Of a stretch of DNA of 45,106 nt, positions 22,864 to 31,414 are shown piece by piece. The position numbers were made by a program, and so were the translations under genes. The DNA comes from JAFDWI01 sp964449375 (GTDB lineage Bacteria; Actinomycetota; Acidimicrobiia; Acidimicrobiales; Iamiaceae), in the NCBI GenBank assembly GCA_964449375.1, contig CAYVAS010000017.1, forward strand, positions 1 through 45,106, given 5' to 3'. The notes below the pieces were generated by a model. The model was not told the origin of the DNA. It did not search any database and saw nothing but the letters and a program-made list of their open reading frames with translations. Position 1 is the stretch's first letter. The number at the start of each line of letters is the position of its first letter.

Positions 22864-24743
22864 GCGTCACGACCCTCGCCGTGCCGGGCGCTGCCGCGCC
22901 GACCGCCCCCGGGAGCGCGGCGGAGCCGCGCATGGCGGTGCTGCTCGACGCGCTGGCGACCGCCGCGGCCGACCAGGACCGTGAGGACCTGGCCCGGGCC
23001 GCGCACCAGGCCCGCGCCCGCATGGACCAGGCCTGGTTCCGGGTGGCGGTGATCGGTGAGTACAAGTCGGGCAAGAGCTCCCTGGTCGACGCGCTGGTCG
23101 ACGCCCCGGTGTCGGCGGTCGACGACGACGTGGCGACGATGGTTCCCGTCGAGGTCGGCCATGCCGACGAGCTGGTGGCCCGGCACTGGATCCGCGATGC
23201 CGACGGGGGAACCCGGTCGGTCGACCTGGACCCGAGCGACCTCGACGGGGTCGCGGCCGCCGCGACCGATCCGGCCGGTCTGCTGGTGCGGGTGGGGCTG
23301 CCCCGGCGGCTGCTCCAGGACGGCCTGGTGCTGGTCGACACCCCGGGCACCGGGGGGTTGGCCTCGGCGGGTGCGGCGGTGACCGCCAGCACCCTTGCCG
23401 ACGCCCACGCGGTGCTGTTCGTCACCGATGCGTCCCAGGAGCTCACCGCCACCGAGCTCGACGCCATCGTGGACGCCACCGAACGCTGCGGGCGGGTCGT
23501 GCTGGTGGAGACCCGCATCGACATCTCGCCACACTGGCGGACGATCGTGGAAACCGACCGGGCGCACCTGGCGGCCCGGGGCCTCGACGTGCCGGTGGTG
23601 CCGGTGTCCAGCGAGCTGCGCCGGTTGGCCCTGGCCACCGACGACGCCACGCTCAACGACGAGTCGGGGTTCCCGGACCTGCTGCGGTGCATCGCCACCG
23701 AGCTGATCGCCTCGGCCGGACAGATCGTGATCGACGGCGCCCGGAGCGAGGCCAGGAGGATTCTCGGCCACCTTCGGGCCCCGATCGACACCGAACGGCT
23801 CGCGCTGGAGGCGGCGGGTTCCGAAGCGTCAGAGGGTCGCGGGGGAATCGACGGCGATCCGGTCGCGGCCGCGCAGGCGGACCTGGTCCGTCTGCGGGAA
23901 CGCGCGGCGACCTGGCAACAGGTGCTCGCCGACGGCATGGCGGACCTGGTGGCGGCCGTCGATGCCGACCTGCGCAGCGGGTTCCGGGAGGTGGCCCGGA
24001 ACCTGGAGGCCGCAATCGACGAGATCGACCCCGACGACGACTGGGACGCCCAGGTGCCGGTGATCCACCGGCGCGTCGCGGAGACCGTCGATGCGAACCT
24101 CACGCTGTTGCGAACCGGCGCCGAGACGCTTGCGGGACGCCTCGCCGAGCTCATCGACGACGAGGAGCCCGCCCCGGTGCAGTCGTGGGTGGACGCCACC
24201 GATGCCGTCACCGACGGCGCCGGCTGCGAGGTGACGGCCGCATTGGACTTCGGCGAGGCCGAGGTCGAAGGATCCGGGCGGGTCCACCACGCATTCCGGG
24301 CCGGGTACGGCGGTGCGATGCCGGTGATGGTCGTCGGCGGGATGGCCCTGGGCGTGCTCGGACTCGGCCCGCTGGTGTTGCCCCTGGCCGGGGTCGCCGG
24401 GGTGTTCGCGGGGAGGCGCGCGGTGGGCGACGACCGGGTCCGCCAACTCCGTCAGCGGCGCCAGCAGGCCAAGACGGTGCTTCGGACCCACCTCGAGGAG
24501 GTCCACTTCCGCGTTGGCGGTGACCACAAGGCAGCGCTGCGTCGGGTGCAGCGGTCGTTGCGTGACCACATGGCGACCCGACTGCGGGAGCTGACCAAGT
24601 CGCGGGAACAGGCACTGGCCCGGGCCCGTCAGGCCGTCGAGGTCGACGAGGCCGGCCGGGCACAGCGCCTCGCCGAGCTGCGTCGCGAGGAGATCCGCCT
24701 GGACGTGCTGGCCCGCAACATCGAACGGGCGGGGGCGTCATGA
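22860..24743 (+). CDS. Dynamin-like GTPase, IniA-sized
   Basis: A 627-residue bacterial dynamin-like protein. G1 is GEYKSGKSSL at ~65-74, the G2 Thr lies in DDDVATMVPVEV, G3 is DTPGTGG at ~160-166 and G4 is probably TRID at ~217-220 (VLVETRIDIS), an unusual form of (T/N)KxD. Long helical regions surround a hydrophobic hairpin at ~487-517 (AMPVMVVGGMALGVLGLGPLV), the membrane-inserting paddle, and a coiled C-terminal helix follows (LRQRRQQAKTVLRTHLEEV). Bacterial dynamins remodel or protect the cytoplasmic membrane. Size and position before a shorter paralog match IniA of mycobacterial iniBAC. Starts at GTG within the Hsp70 stop. Confidence 0.93.
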   Translation: MSVTTLAVPGAAAPTAPGSAAEPRMAVLLDALATAAADQDREDLARAAHQARARMDQAWFRVAVIGEYKSGKSSLVDALVDAPVSAVDDDVATMVPVEVGHADELVARHWIRDADGGTRSVDLDPSDLDGVAAAATDPAGLLVRVGLPRRLLQDGLVLVDTPGTGGLASAGAAVTASTLADAHAVLFVTDASQELTATELDAIVDATERCGRVVLVETRIDISPHWRTIVETDRAHLAARGLDVPVVPVSSELRRLALATDDATLNDESGFPDLLRCIATELIASAGQIVIDGARSEARRILGHLRAPIDTERLALEAAGSEASEGRGGIDGDPVAAAQADLVRLRERAATWQQVLADGMADLVAAVDADLRSGFREVARNLEAAIDEIDPDDDWDAQVPVIHRRVAETVDANLTLLRTGAETLAGRLAELIDDEEPAPVQSWVDATDAVTDGAGCEVTAALDFGEAEVEGSGRVHHAFRAGYGGAMPVMVVGGMALGVLGLGPLVLPLAGVAGVFAGRRAVGDDRVRQLRQRRQQAKTVLRTHLEEVHFRVGGDHKAALRRVQRSLRDHMATRLRELTKSREQALARARQAVEVDEAGRAQRLAELRREEIRLDVLARNIERAGAS

Positions 24744-26293
24744 CCGCGCTGCTGCCCCAGGTGCGTGCCACCCTTGGTCTTGCGCTCAAGCGTGCCGGGG
24801 ACCACCCGGTGGCCGCTGAGCTTGCGGCCGTGGCCACCCGGCTGGACGACCCGCTCCAGGTGGCGGTGGTGGGCCGGGTCAAGGCCGGCAAGTCGACGCT
24901 GGTCAACGCGATGGTCGGCGACCTGGTCGCACCGACCGACGCCCGCGAGTGCACCCGGATCGTCACCTGGTACCGCGACGGGGTGACCTACCGCGTCGAG
25001 GGGGTGACCGTCGACGACGAAGTGGTGACCCTGCGCCACGACCGCGACCACGACGGGCTGCAGATCGACCTGGGCGGACGCCGGGTCGAGGACCTGGCCA
25101 GCCTCCAGGTCGAGTTCCCCTCGGCCCCGTTGCGGGAGATGACCCTGATCGACACCCCCGGGCTGGGCTCGCTGGACGCAGCGGCCGGGACGCGCACCGT
25201 CACGGCGCTCACCGGGGACGGGCGCGCCATGCACTGTGACGCGGTGCTCCACCTGCTGCGGCACGTGCACCCCGACGACCTGGGTTTTCTCGAGGCGTTC
25301 CACGACGACGGCTTCGTCGACTCCAGCCCGCTCAACGCGATCGGGGTGCTGTCCCGGGCCGACGAGATCGGCGCCGCCCGGGAAGATGCGCTCGCCAGCG
25401 CGGCGACCATCGCCGAACGTTGGCGGGGCGACGAACGCCTCGCCGGACTCGTTGCCACCGTGGTGCCCGTCGCTGGCCTGCTGGCCCAGGGTGCCAGGAC
25501 GTTCCGTCACGCCGAGTTCCAGGCGTTCCAGGAACTGGCCGGCACCGAGACGTCGGTCCTCGACGATGCGTTGGTTTCGGTGGATCGCTTCGTGTCGGAG
25601 GCGATCCCGGTCGCCGTGTCCGGCGCCGAACGTGCCGGGCTGCTCGACCGCTTCGGGTTCTACGGCTGCCGACGGGCCATCGCGCACCTTCGCACCGTGC
25701 CCGACCAGGGACCGTCGGGATTGGCCGAGGAGCTGCTGGCCGCCTCCGGGCTGCCCACGCTGCGCGCTGCGGTGGCCGAACGCTTCGGCCGACGCGCCGA
25801 ACTGCTCCGGGCCCGCAACGGGTTGCGGGCGGCCATGCGGGCCGCCGCGGTGCTGGGCGACCACGACCTGGCCGTGGCCGTCGAGCGCGTCGGCGCCAAC
25901 ACCCACGAGCTCGCCGAGGCCACGCTGCTGGAGGCGTTGCGACGCGGCGAGCTGGGCTTCGACGAGGCCGCGGCCGCCTCGGCGACCCGCCTCCTCGGTG
26001 ACCAGGGCGACCGTCTGGCCGCCCGGGCCGGGGTCGACGAAGGCGCCGACGCCGGCACGCTGCGCGCCGCGCTGGTCGACGAGCACGCGCGCTGGCAGCG
26101 CCGGGGCGCCCACCCGCTGGCGTCCCACACCGAAGCCGCTGCCGCGGCGGTCCTGGTGCGGACCTGCGAGGGGCTGCTCGCGGCCCTCGCCGTCCCGCCC
26201 GGACCGGCCAGCCCCACGAGGACCGATCTCCCGCCCGAACACCCCAGCGACCCGACCCGTTCCCCATTCATCGAACCAACCCCAAGCAGGTGA
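24740..26293 (+). CDS. Dynamin-like GTPase, IniC-sized
   Basis: A 517-residue second dynamin: G1 GRVKAGKSTL at 45-54, G2 in ECTRIVTWY (Thr72), G3 DTPGLGS at 138-144 and G4 SRADE at 205-209. No strong membrane paddle is seen; the C-terminal half is helical (RFGRRAELLRARNGLRAAMRAAAVL) and ends in a disordered Pro/Ser tail. Tandem bacterial dynamins commonly act as unequal pairs, so it probably works with the 627-residue partner. Length is close to IniC. The ATG overlaps the preceding stop (ATGA). Confidence 0.93.
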   Translation: MTALLPQVRATLGLALKRAGDHPVAAELAAVATRLDDPLQVAVVGRVKAGKSTLVNAMVGDLVAPTDARECTRIVTWYRDGVTYRVEGVTVDDEVVTLRHDRDHDGLQIDLGGRRVEDLASLQVEFPSAPLREMTLIDTPGLGSLDAAAGTRTVTALTGDGRAMHCDAVLHLLRHVHPDDLGFLEAFHDDGFVDSSPLNAIGVLSRADEIGAAREDALASAATIAERWRGDERLAGLVATVVPVAGLLAQGARTFRHAEFQAFQELAGTETSVLDDALVSVDRFVSEAIPVAVSGAERAGLLDRFGFYGCRRAIAHLRTVPDQGPSGLAEELLAASGLPTLRAAVAERFGRRAELLRARNGLRAAMRAAAVLGDHDLAVAVERVGANTHELAEATLLEALRRGELGFDEAAAASATRLLGDQGDRLAARAGVDEGADAGTLRAALVDEHARWQRRGAHPLASHTEAAAAAVLVRTCEGLLAALAVPPGPASPTRTDLPPEHPSDPTRSPFIEPTPSR

Positions 26294-26298
26294 TTCCC

Positions 26299-28041
26299 AT
26301 GGCAAAGCGTGACATCAACCCACTGCGTCCAAAGACCGCCAAGAAGGTCCAGGACGACGAAGACGCCTCCAGGTCGATTCGCGACACCGCGAAACGCCCC
26401 TCCCGGGACGCCGGAGACGAGAAGACACCATCGGACAAGGGCAACTCCTCCAGCGACGGCGACACCGGTGCTGGCGCCGCCGCGGAGGTCTCCACGACCT
26501 CCCCGCTGCGTGACGTGGGGCTGTCCGGGATCGACAGTGCCACCCTGTCGGGCATCGACCGTCTGGCCGGGACCCTCGACAGCCGGATCGCCGAGTCCAT
26601 GCCCACCTCGGCGGTCTCGTCGGAAGCTGCGTCGTCGGTGCGCGACGACGTCGCCCAGTCCGCCGGGGCCACCGAATCCGGGGAGGTCGCCGCCAACTTC
26701 GGTGGCGGCGCGTCGAGCCCCGCGTTGTCCGAGTTGATCGGGATGGGGACCTGGGCGCAGACCGGCCAGGGCTCAGACACCACCTCGTCGACCGTCAGCG
26801 CCTACGACGAGCAGTTTGCGGAACTGGCCCGTGACTACCTGAACAACACGGGCCGCTACGACTCCGACGAAGTCGCGAACATGAGCCACGAGGAACTCAA
26901 CGAGGTGCTGAACGGCGAAGCGGACCGTGCCTTGCTGGGCTACGAGGGGCCGATGGACAATGAGACCATCCGCGCCTGGTTCGTGGCCGAGAACAAGGGC
27001 ATGGAAGAAAATTCGATCCGGGAGTACCTGATCGGTCTCGGTTACGACCCCGGCGAGGTCGCCATGATGGACAGTGAGACCCTCAGGCTGTACTTGTTCG
27101 CCGAAGCCGAGGTGGCCATTGCCGGCGGCGAGGCCGGACCACCGGACGGCGACGGCACGGGCGGCCACTCGGGCGGGTCGATCAGCCTTTCGGACACCGA
27201 GTCGGGCAAGACCCAGATGGGCGATGAGGGCTCCGGGAGCGGGGACTCCTCGAACAGCTCCTCATCGGAGTCCGACAGCGGAAGCGACAGCGACAGCGAT
27301 GACGATGACGACGACGATGACGACGACGACAACGACTCGGGGGACACCACCACCCAGACCGACACCGGAACCGACTCGGAGGAATCCGAAGGTAACTCCG
27401 AGGGCAGCGGCGCGGCGCCCGAATCGTCGACGCCGAACCCCGAACACGACAGCTACAACGAGGCCGACAAGGCGGCGTTCCTGGCCACCAAGCTCGGCGC
27501 GGAGTCCCGAGGCCAGGACATGGACGCAATCGATGGGGCCATCGGGGGCGGGCTGATCGTCGGCGACGGCGAGGACCCCGGGGCGCGTGCGGCCTGGTTC
27601 GCGAGCGACATGAGCGCGGGCGAGCGGGCACTGGCGGCCGAGTCGGTGGGGATGGCCAAGGGCGGTGGTCACACCGACCCGGTCGACGACTCCGCCGGCG
27701 GAACCAGCGACCTGGACGTCACCCGTCTCCCCAACTACGGCCTCATCGACCCGGCCGACAGTTCCACGCCCGGCGGCACCCCGGTGGACCCGATCACCGG
27801 CGCTCCGTCGGCTCCTCCCGTCGGCGGGGTGCGCAGCGACGCCGACACCGGCGAGGGCGAGGGCGAGGGCGACGACAGCGCCGTCGGGTTCGCCGGCGCC
27901 GACCTGATCGGCAGCGCCGGCTCCACCGGTCTGACGGGCATGGCGGCGGGGTCGAACCTGTTTCGGGGCATGGAGGACCTGAACGCCGAGTCGCTCGACG
28001 TGGACCGGGTCGACGTCGACGATCTCGACCTGGGGACCTGA
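26299..28041 (+). CDS. Ser/Asp-rich acidic protein with tandem helical repeat, last gene of Hsp70-dynamin operon
   Basis: A 580-residue soluble-looking protein that I cannot assign to a family. A basic start (MAKRDINPLRPKTAKK) leads into a disordered region. A folded part at ~177-276 contains two copies of a ~38-residue unit: ARDYLNNTGRYDSDEVANMS...ADRALLG and IREYLIGLGYDPGEVAMMD...EVAIAG. Then comes an extreme Ser/Asp tract at ~320-345 with 11 consecutive Asp, another possible domain (DKAAFLATKLGAESRGQDMDA) at ~390-455, and an acidic Gly-rich end (LDVDRVDVDDLDLGT). No signal peptide or membrane segment is visible. It begins six bases after the dynamin stop with CAGGTGA as ribosome site; GTG 26290 is an alternative start. 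Its place is that of an effector or scaffold of the dynamin system, which is inference. Confidence 0.88.
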   Translation: MAKRDINPLRPKTAKKVQDDEDASRSIRDTAKRPSRDAGDEKTPSDKGNSSSDGDTGAGAAAEVSTTSPLRDVGLSGIDSATLSGIDRLAGTLDSRIAESMPTSAVSSEAASSVRDDVAQSAGATESGEVAANFGGGASSPALSELIGMGTWAQTGQGSDTTSSTVSAYDEQFAELARDYLNNTGRYDSDEVANMSHEELNEVLNGEADRALLGYEGPMDNETIRAWFVAENKGMEENSIREYLIGLGYDPGEVAMMDSETLRLYLFAEAEVAIAGGEAGPPDGDGTGGHSGGSISLSDTESGKTQMGDEGSGSGDSSNSSSSESDSGSDSDSDDDDDDDDDDDNDSGDTTTQTDTGTDSEESEGNSEGSGAAPESSTPNPEHDSYNEADKAAFLATKLGAESRGQDMDAIDGAIGGGLIVGDGEDPGARAAWFASDMSAGERALAAESVGMAKGGGHTDPVDDSAGGTSDLDVTRLPNYGLIDPADSSTPGGTPVDPITGAPSAPPVGGVRSDADTGEGEGEGDDSAVGFAGADLIGSAGSTGLTGMAAGSNLFRGMEDLNAESLDVDRVDVDDLDLGT

Positions 28042-28139
28042 GCCCGACTCGATCGGTCGCCACCGGCGGATATCGGACCCGTCGTCCAGGCGCGTCACGC
28101 AGGCGCGCCACCCGGCCACGTCACCCGGTCATGGCGGCC

Positions 28140-28145
28140 TAGCCT
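28140..28145 (+). promoter_or_regulatory. -10 element of FAA-hydrolase-family gene
   Basis: TAGCCT lies nine bases before the ATG at 28155, predicting a leader of about two bases. Confidence 0.4.
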
Positions 28146-28154
28146 GAGGGCCCC

Positions 28155-28982
28155 ATGAAGCTCGCCAACATCGCCGGCCGCGCCGCGCTCGTGGTGGGCG
28201 ACGAGATCGTCGACGTCGCCACCGAAACCGACGGGGCCCTCGGACCCGACCCGGCGAGCTGCTATGACCACTTCGCGGACCTGGTCGCCTGGGCCCGCAC
28301 CGAGCCCGCCCCGACCGGACCGCTCGACACCGGTGCCCTGGGCTGTCCGGTGCCCACGCCGCGGCAGGTCTTCGCGATCGGGCTGAACTACGCCGGCCAC
28401 GCCGCCGAATCGGGCCTGGCCGCCCCCGAGGTGCCCGCCACGTTCACCAAGTTCCCCGCCAGCCTGTCGGGACCTCACGATCCGATCCCGCTGGTCGCCG
28501 ACCGGGTGGACTGGGAGGTCGAGCTCGTCGCGGTGATCGGCGCCCCCGCCCGGGACGTCGCCGAAGCCGACGGGTGGGCTCACGTCGCCGGGTTGACCGT
28601 GGGCCAGGACATCAGCGACCGGACCCTCCAGTTCGCCGCCGGCGCCCAGTTCTCGCTCGGCAAGTCCCGACCCGGCTACGGACCCATCGGTCCCTGGGTG
28701 GTCACCCCCGACGAGCTGGCCGACCCCGACGATCTGGAACTGGGCTGTGCCATCGACGGCGAGACCGTGCAACAGGCCCGCACCGACGAGCTGATCTTCA
28801 GCGTGCCCCGCCTGGTCGCCGAGTTGTCCGCGGTGGTGCCGTTGTCGCCCGGGGACCTGATCTTCACCGGCACCCCCGCCGGTGTGGGCTTCGTGCGCTC
28901 ACCCAACAGGTTCCTGCAGCCCGGCAACGTGCTGGAGTCCTGGGTCGAGGGCATCGGCACGCTGCGGAACGCCTGTATCTGA
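28155..28982 (+). CDS. Fumarylacetoacetate hydrolase family protein
   Basis: A 275-residue FAH-fold enzyme, which cleaves C-C bonds or isomerises/decarboxylates beta-diketo acids using Mg or Mn. Family marks are FAIGLNYAGHAAESG, TKFPASLSGPHDPIPL, DWEVELVAVIG (the metal-binding Glu-x-Glu), VGQDISDRTLQFA, SLGKSRPGYGPIGPWVVT and the C-terminal LSPGDLIFTGTPAGVGF. The true substrate is not predictable. It is a single-gene unit. Confidence 0.94.
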   Translation: MKLANIAGRAALVVGDEIVDVATETDGALGPDPASCYDHFADLVAWARTEPAPTGPLDTGALGCPVPTPRQVFAIGLNYAGHAAESGLAAPEVPATFTKFPASLSGPHDPIPLVADRVDWEVELVAVIGAPARDVAEADGWAHVAGLTVGQDISDRTLQFAAGAQFSLGKSRPGYGPIGPWVVTPDELADPDDLELGCAIDGETVQQARTDELIFSVPRLVAELSAVVPLSPGDLIFTGTPAGVGFVRSPNRFLQPGNVLESWVEGIGTLRNACI

Positions 28983-29038
28983 GCCCGTCGGCCCGCCGGG
29001 GCCCTGGAGGGCCCTGCTCGGTGCGGCGGAACGCGCCG

Positions 29039-29044
29039 TAGACT
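29039..29044 (+). promoter_or_regulatory. -10 element of Zur-like regulator
   Basis: TAGACT is followed seven bases later by the GTG at 29052, the leaderless layout. Confidence 0.45.
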
Positions 29045-29051
29045 GGCCCGC

Positions 29052-29513
29052 GTGGGTGCCCAGGACGACGCCTCCGAAGCCCTCCACCAGGAGATCCGGG
29101 CCCGTCTGCGCAGCGTCGGGCAGGTCTACACCGCGGGGCGTCGCCGCATCGTGGAGGTCCTGTCTGCGGCGGCCCGCCCGCGGACGATCCCCGAGCTGAT
29201 CGACGCGCATCCGCGGATCGCGTCGAGTTCGGCCTACCGCAACGTCGCCGTGTTCGAACAGGTGGGCATCGTCGAGCGGATCCACACCGGTGGAGAACAT
29301 GCCCGTTTCGAGTTGAGCGAAGAGGTGATGGGTCATCACCATCACCATCTGATCTGCGAGTCCTGCGGGCGCATCGACGACTTCACCGTGCCCGATCCCG
29401 TCGAGGCCGTGATCGACCGGGCCCTGCAGGACGCGGCCGCGGCGAGTGGGTTCGTGGCCAGCGCGCACCGCCTCGACCTGGTCGGCACCTGCGGAGCCTG
29501 CGCCGCGACCTGA
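29052..29513 (+). CDS. Fur-family regulator, probably Zur
   Basis: The 153-residue protein has the Fur winged helix (QVYTAGRRRIVEVLSAAARPRTIPELI, IASSSAYRNVAVFEQVGIV) and a dimerisation/metal domain with HARFEL, GHHHHHLICESCGRIDDF and a terminal TCGAC. The structural-zinc Cys pairs (102/105 and 147/150) and the His run 95-99 are intact. Zinc as the signal is inferred from the neighbouring zinc-type ABC importer. It converges on the importer's ATPase gene, with eight bases between them. Confidence 0.9.
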   Translation: MGAQDDASEALHQEIRARLRSVGQVYTAGRRRIVEVLSAAARPRTIPELIDAHPRIASSSAYRNVAVFEQVGIVERIHTGGEHARFELSEEVMGHHHHHLICESCGRIDDFTVPDPVEAVIDRALQDAAAASGFVASAHRLDLVGTCGACAAT

Positions 29514-29520
29514 GCCGGGT

Positions 29521-30282
29521 TCAGGCCACCCCGTGGTGATGCGGATCGTCCAAGGCGAGCGCGCCGCCGGGCAGCCGGGTGAGGGCGTGGTCGTAGGCGG
29601 CCTCCAGGTGCTCAGCGACGATCACTTCGTCGGGTGGGCCGGCGGCCACGACCCGACCGGCGAGCAGCACCACCCGGTCACAGCGGGCGGCGTCGTCCAG
29701 GCTGTGGGTCGTCAGCACCACGCTGTGGCCCGCGGCGCGTTCGGCCTCGATCACGTCGATGATCACCTGCCGGGACACGAAGTCCAGACCGGTCACCGGC
29801 TCGTCCAGCAGCAGCAGGTCCACCCCCTGGGCGAGGCCCTGGGCGACCAGCACCCGTTGGCGCTGCCCGCCCGACAGCGAATGCAATTGCCGGTCGGCCA
29901 GGTCCGCGATGTCGAGACGCTCCATGGCGTCGGCCACCGCGGCGTGGTCACCGGGACGCAGTCGGCCGAACAGCCCCCGGTGCGGGTAGCGGGCCATGCG
30001 CACCGTGTCGCGCACGGTGATGGGCAGGCCCCGGTCCACGTCGGTGGACTGCAGCACCAGCGCCAGGCGGTCCCGGTCCACCTCGACGGTCCCCGAGGTC
30101 ACCGGCACCAGACCGGCGATCGCGCCGAGCAGGGTGGACTTGCCCGACCCGTTGGGTCCGATCACCGCCACGGTGGTGCCCGGGGCGACCTGAAGGTCCA
30201 CGTCGCGCAGGGCCACCAGGTCGCCGTAGTGCACGGTGAGACCGCGCACGGTCACCATCTGGTCCGCATCGGCGCCCGGCAT
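29521..30282 (-). CDS. Zinc/manganese-type ABC transporter ATPase (ZnuC-like)
   Basis: A 253-residue ABC ATPase: Walker A GPNGSGKSTLL, Q-loop LVLQSTDVDRGLP, signature LSGGQRQRVLVAQ, Walker B LLLLDEPVTGLD and the switch His in VVLTTHSLDD. It ends in a His-rich tail (DDPHHHGVA). It powers the importer made with the divergent binding protein and permease. The ATG at 30282 is used; ATG 30258 is an alternative closer to the conserved fold. Transcribed opposite to its partners from the shared 30283-30415 region. Confidence 0.93.
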   Translation of the reverse strand: MPGADADQMVTVRGLTVHYGDLVALRDVDLQVAPGTTVAVIGPNGSGKSTLLGAIAGLVPVTSGTVEVDRDRLALVLQSTDVDRGLPITVRDTVRMARYPHRGLFGRLRPGDHAAVADAMERLDIADLADRQLHSLSGGQRQRVLVAQGLAQGVDLLLLDEPVTGLDFVSRQVIIDVIEAERAAGHSVVLTTHSLDDAARCDRVVLLAGRVVAAGPPDEVIVAEHLEAAYDHALTRLPGGALALDDPHHHGVA

Positions 30283-30344
30283 GGCATCAGCGTACCGGCC
30301 AGGCCCATGCCGGCCTTGTGGGCCGATTCCCCCGTGCGGTAAAC

Positions 30345-30361
30345 ATGGGACTCGTTCTCAT
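30345..30361. promoter_or_regulatory. Candidate Zur operator
   Basis: ATGGGA-ctcgt-TCTCAT is a 17-bp imperfect palindrome (one mismatch) in the divergent promoter. It overlaps the end of a possible promoter for the binding-protein gene, TTGTGG (30316-30321) - 18 bp - TAAACA (30340-30345). Its length and position fit a Fur-family site; it is not a close match to published Zur consensus sequences. Confidence 0.4.
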
Positions 30362-30415
30362 TCCCTGCGGATGAGGGCGTGACGTGTCCGCTCTCGACCC
30401 CGCGAAGGCCCGCCC

Positions 30416-31399
30416 ATGCACGTGATCCGGATCCTGGTGGTGGCCCTGGCCGCGGTGGCCACCGCGGCGTCCTGCGGTGGCGGTGGCGACGACGACACCG
30501 GTGGCGGCGCCCGCCCGACGGTCGTGGTGACCACCGGCATCCTGGGAGACGTGGTGGAGTCACTGGTCGGTGACGCCGCGGCGGTGACCACGATCATGCC
30601 GCCCAACGCCTCACCCCACGAGTTCGCAGCGTCGGCCCGCCAGGTGCAGGCCATGCGCGAGGCCGACCTGCTGGTGGTCAACGGCGCCGGGTTCGAAGCC
30701 GGACTGGTGCCGGTGATCGAGGCCGCCGCCGACGACGGCGTCGCGGTCTTCGAGGCGATCTCGGCTGTGGACACCCTCGACTACGGCGCGGCCCACGACG
30801 ACGACGGCCACGACGACGACGGCCACGACCACGCCGGAGGCGATGAGGCCGAGGCTGGGGCCTCCCAGGTGGACCCGCACTTCTTCACCGACCCGTCCCG
30901 CATGGCCACCGCAGCGCAGGGCATCTTCGACGCGCTCGTCGAGGCCGCACCCGAACTGGACACCCCCGAGGTCCGAGACCGCGCCGAGTCGGCCATCGCG
31001 GACCTGCAGGCCCTGGACACCGAGATCGCCGAGACGCTCGCGGCCATTCCCCGAGCTCGTCGCGTCCTGGTCACCCACCACGACGTGTTCGGCTACTTCG
31101 CCGACCGGTACGGCTTCCGGGTCGTGGGCACCGTCATCCCCGCCGGGTCCGGACCCGAAGGCACCAGCGCCGCGGACCTCGCCCGCCTGGCCAGGGACGT
31201 CGAGGCCGCCGGTGTGAACGTCGTCTTCGCCGACACCTCCGCGCCGGACCGCCTGGCCCGCACCCTGGCGGCCGAGGCCGGCGGCATCGAGGTGGTCACG
31301 CTGTTCTCCGAAGCACTCGGCGAGCCGGGATCCGGAGCCGAGACCTATCCTGCGATGATGCGGACCAACGCCGAGCGCATCGTCGCGGTCCTCGCCTGA
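30416..31399 (+). CDS. Zinc-type ABC transporter substrate-binding lipoprotein (ZnuA-like)
   Basis: A 327-residue cluster A-I metal-binding lipoprotein: signal with lipobox TAASC (Cys20), ligand His68 in NASPHEF, a mobile His/Asp loop (HDDDGHDDDGHDHAGG, ~127-142) typical of zinc-specific members, His155 in DPHFFTDP, His221/222 in LVTHHDVFGY and a fourth acidic ligand near VVFADTSAP. The His-rich loop and linkage to a Fur-family gene favour zinc over manganese. The permease follows after 15 bases. Confidence 0.94.
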   Translation: MHVIRILVVALAAVATAASCGGGGDDDTGGGARPTVVVTTGILGDVVESLVGDAAAVTTIMPPNASPHEFAASARQVQAMREADLLVVNGAGFEAGLVPVIEAAADDGVAVFEAISAVDTLDYGAAHDDDGHDDDGHDHAGGDEAEAGASQVDPHFFTDPSRMATAAQGIFDALVEAAPELDTPEVRDRAESAIADLQALDTEIAETLAAIPRARRVLVTHHDVFGYFADRYGFRVVGTVIPAGSGPEGTSAADLARLARDVEAAGVNVVFADTSAPDRLARTLAAEAGGIEVVTLFSEALGEPGSGAETYPAMMRTNAERIVAVLA

Positions 31400-31414
31400 G
31401 GGGACGATCCGGCG

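Noticed and set aside
29334..29350. His run in the Fur-family protein as a vector tag
   Set aside because: It lies within the conserved metal-binding region of Fur/Zur proteins, not at an end.
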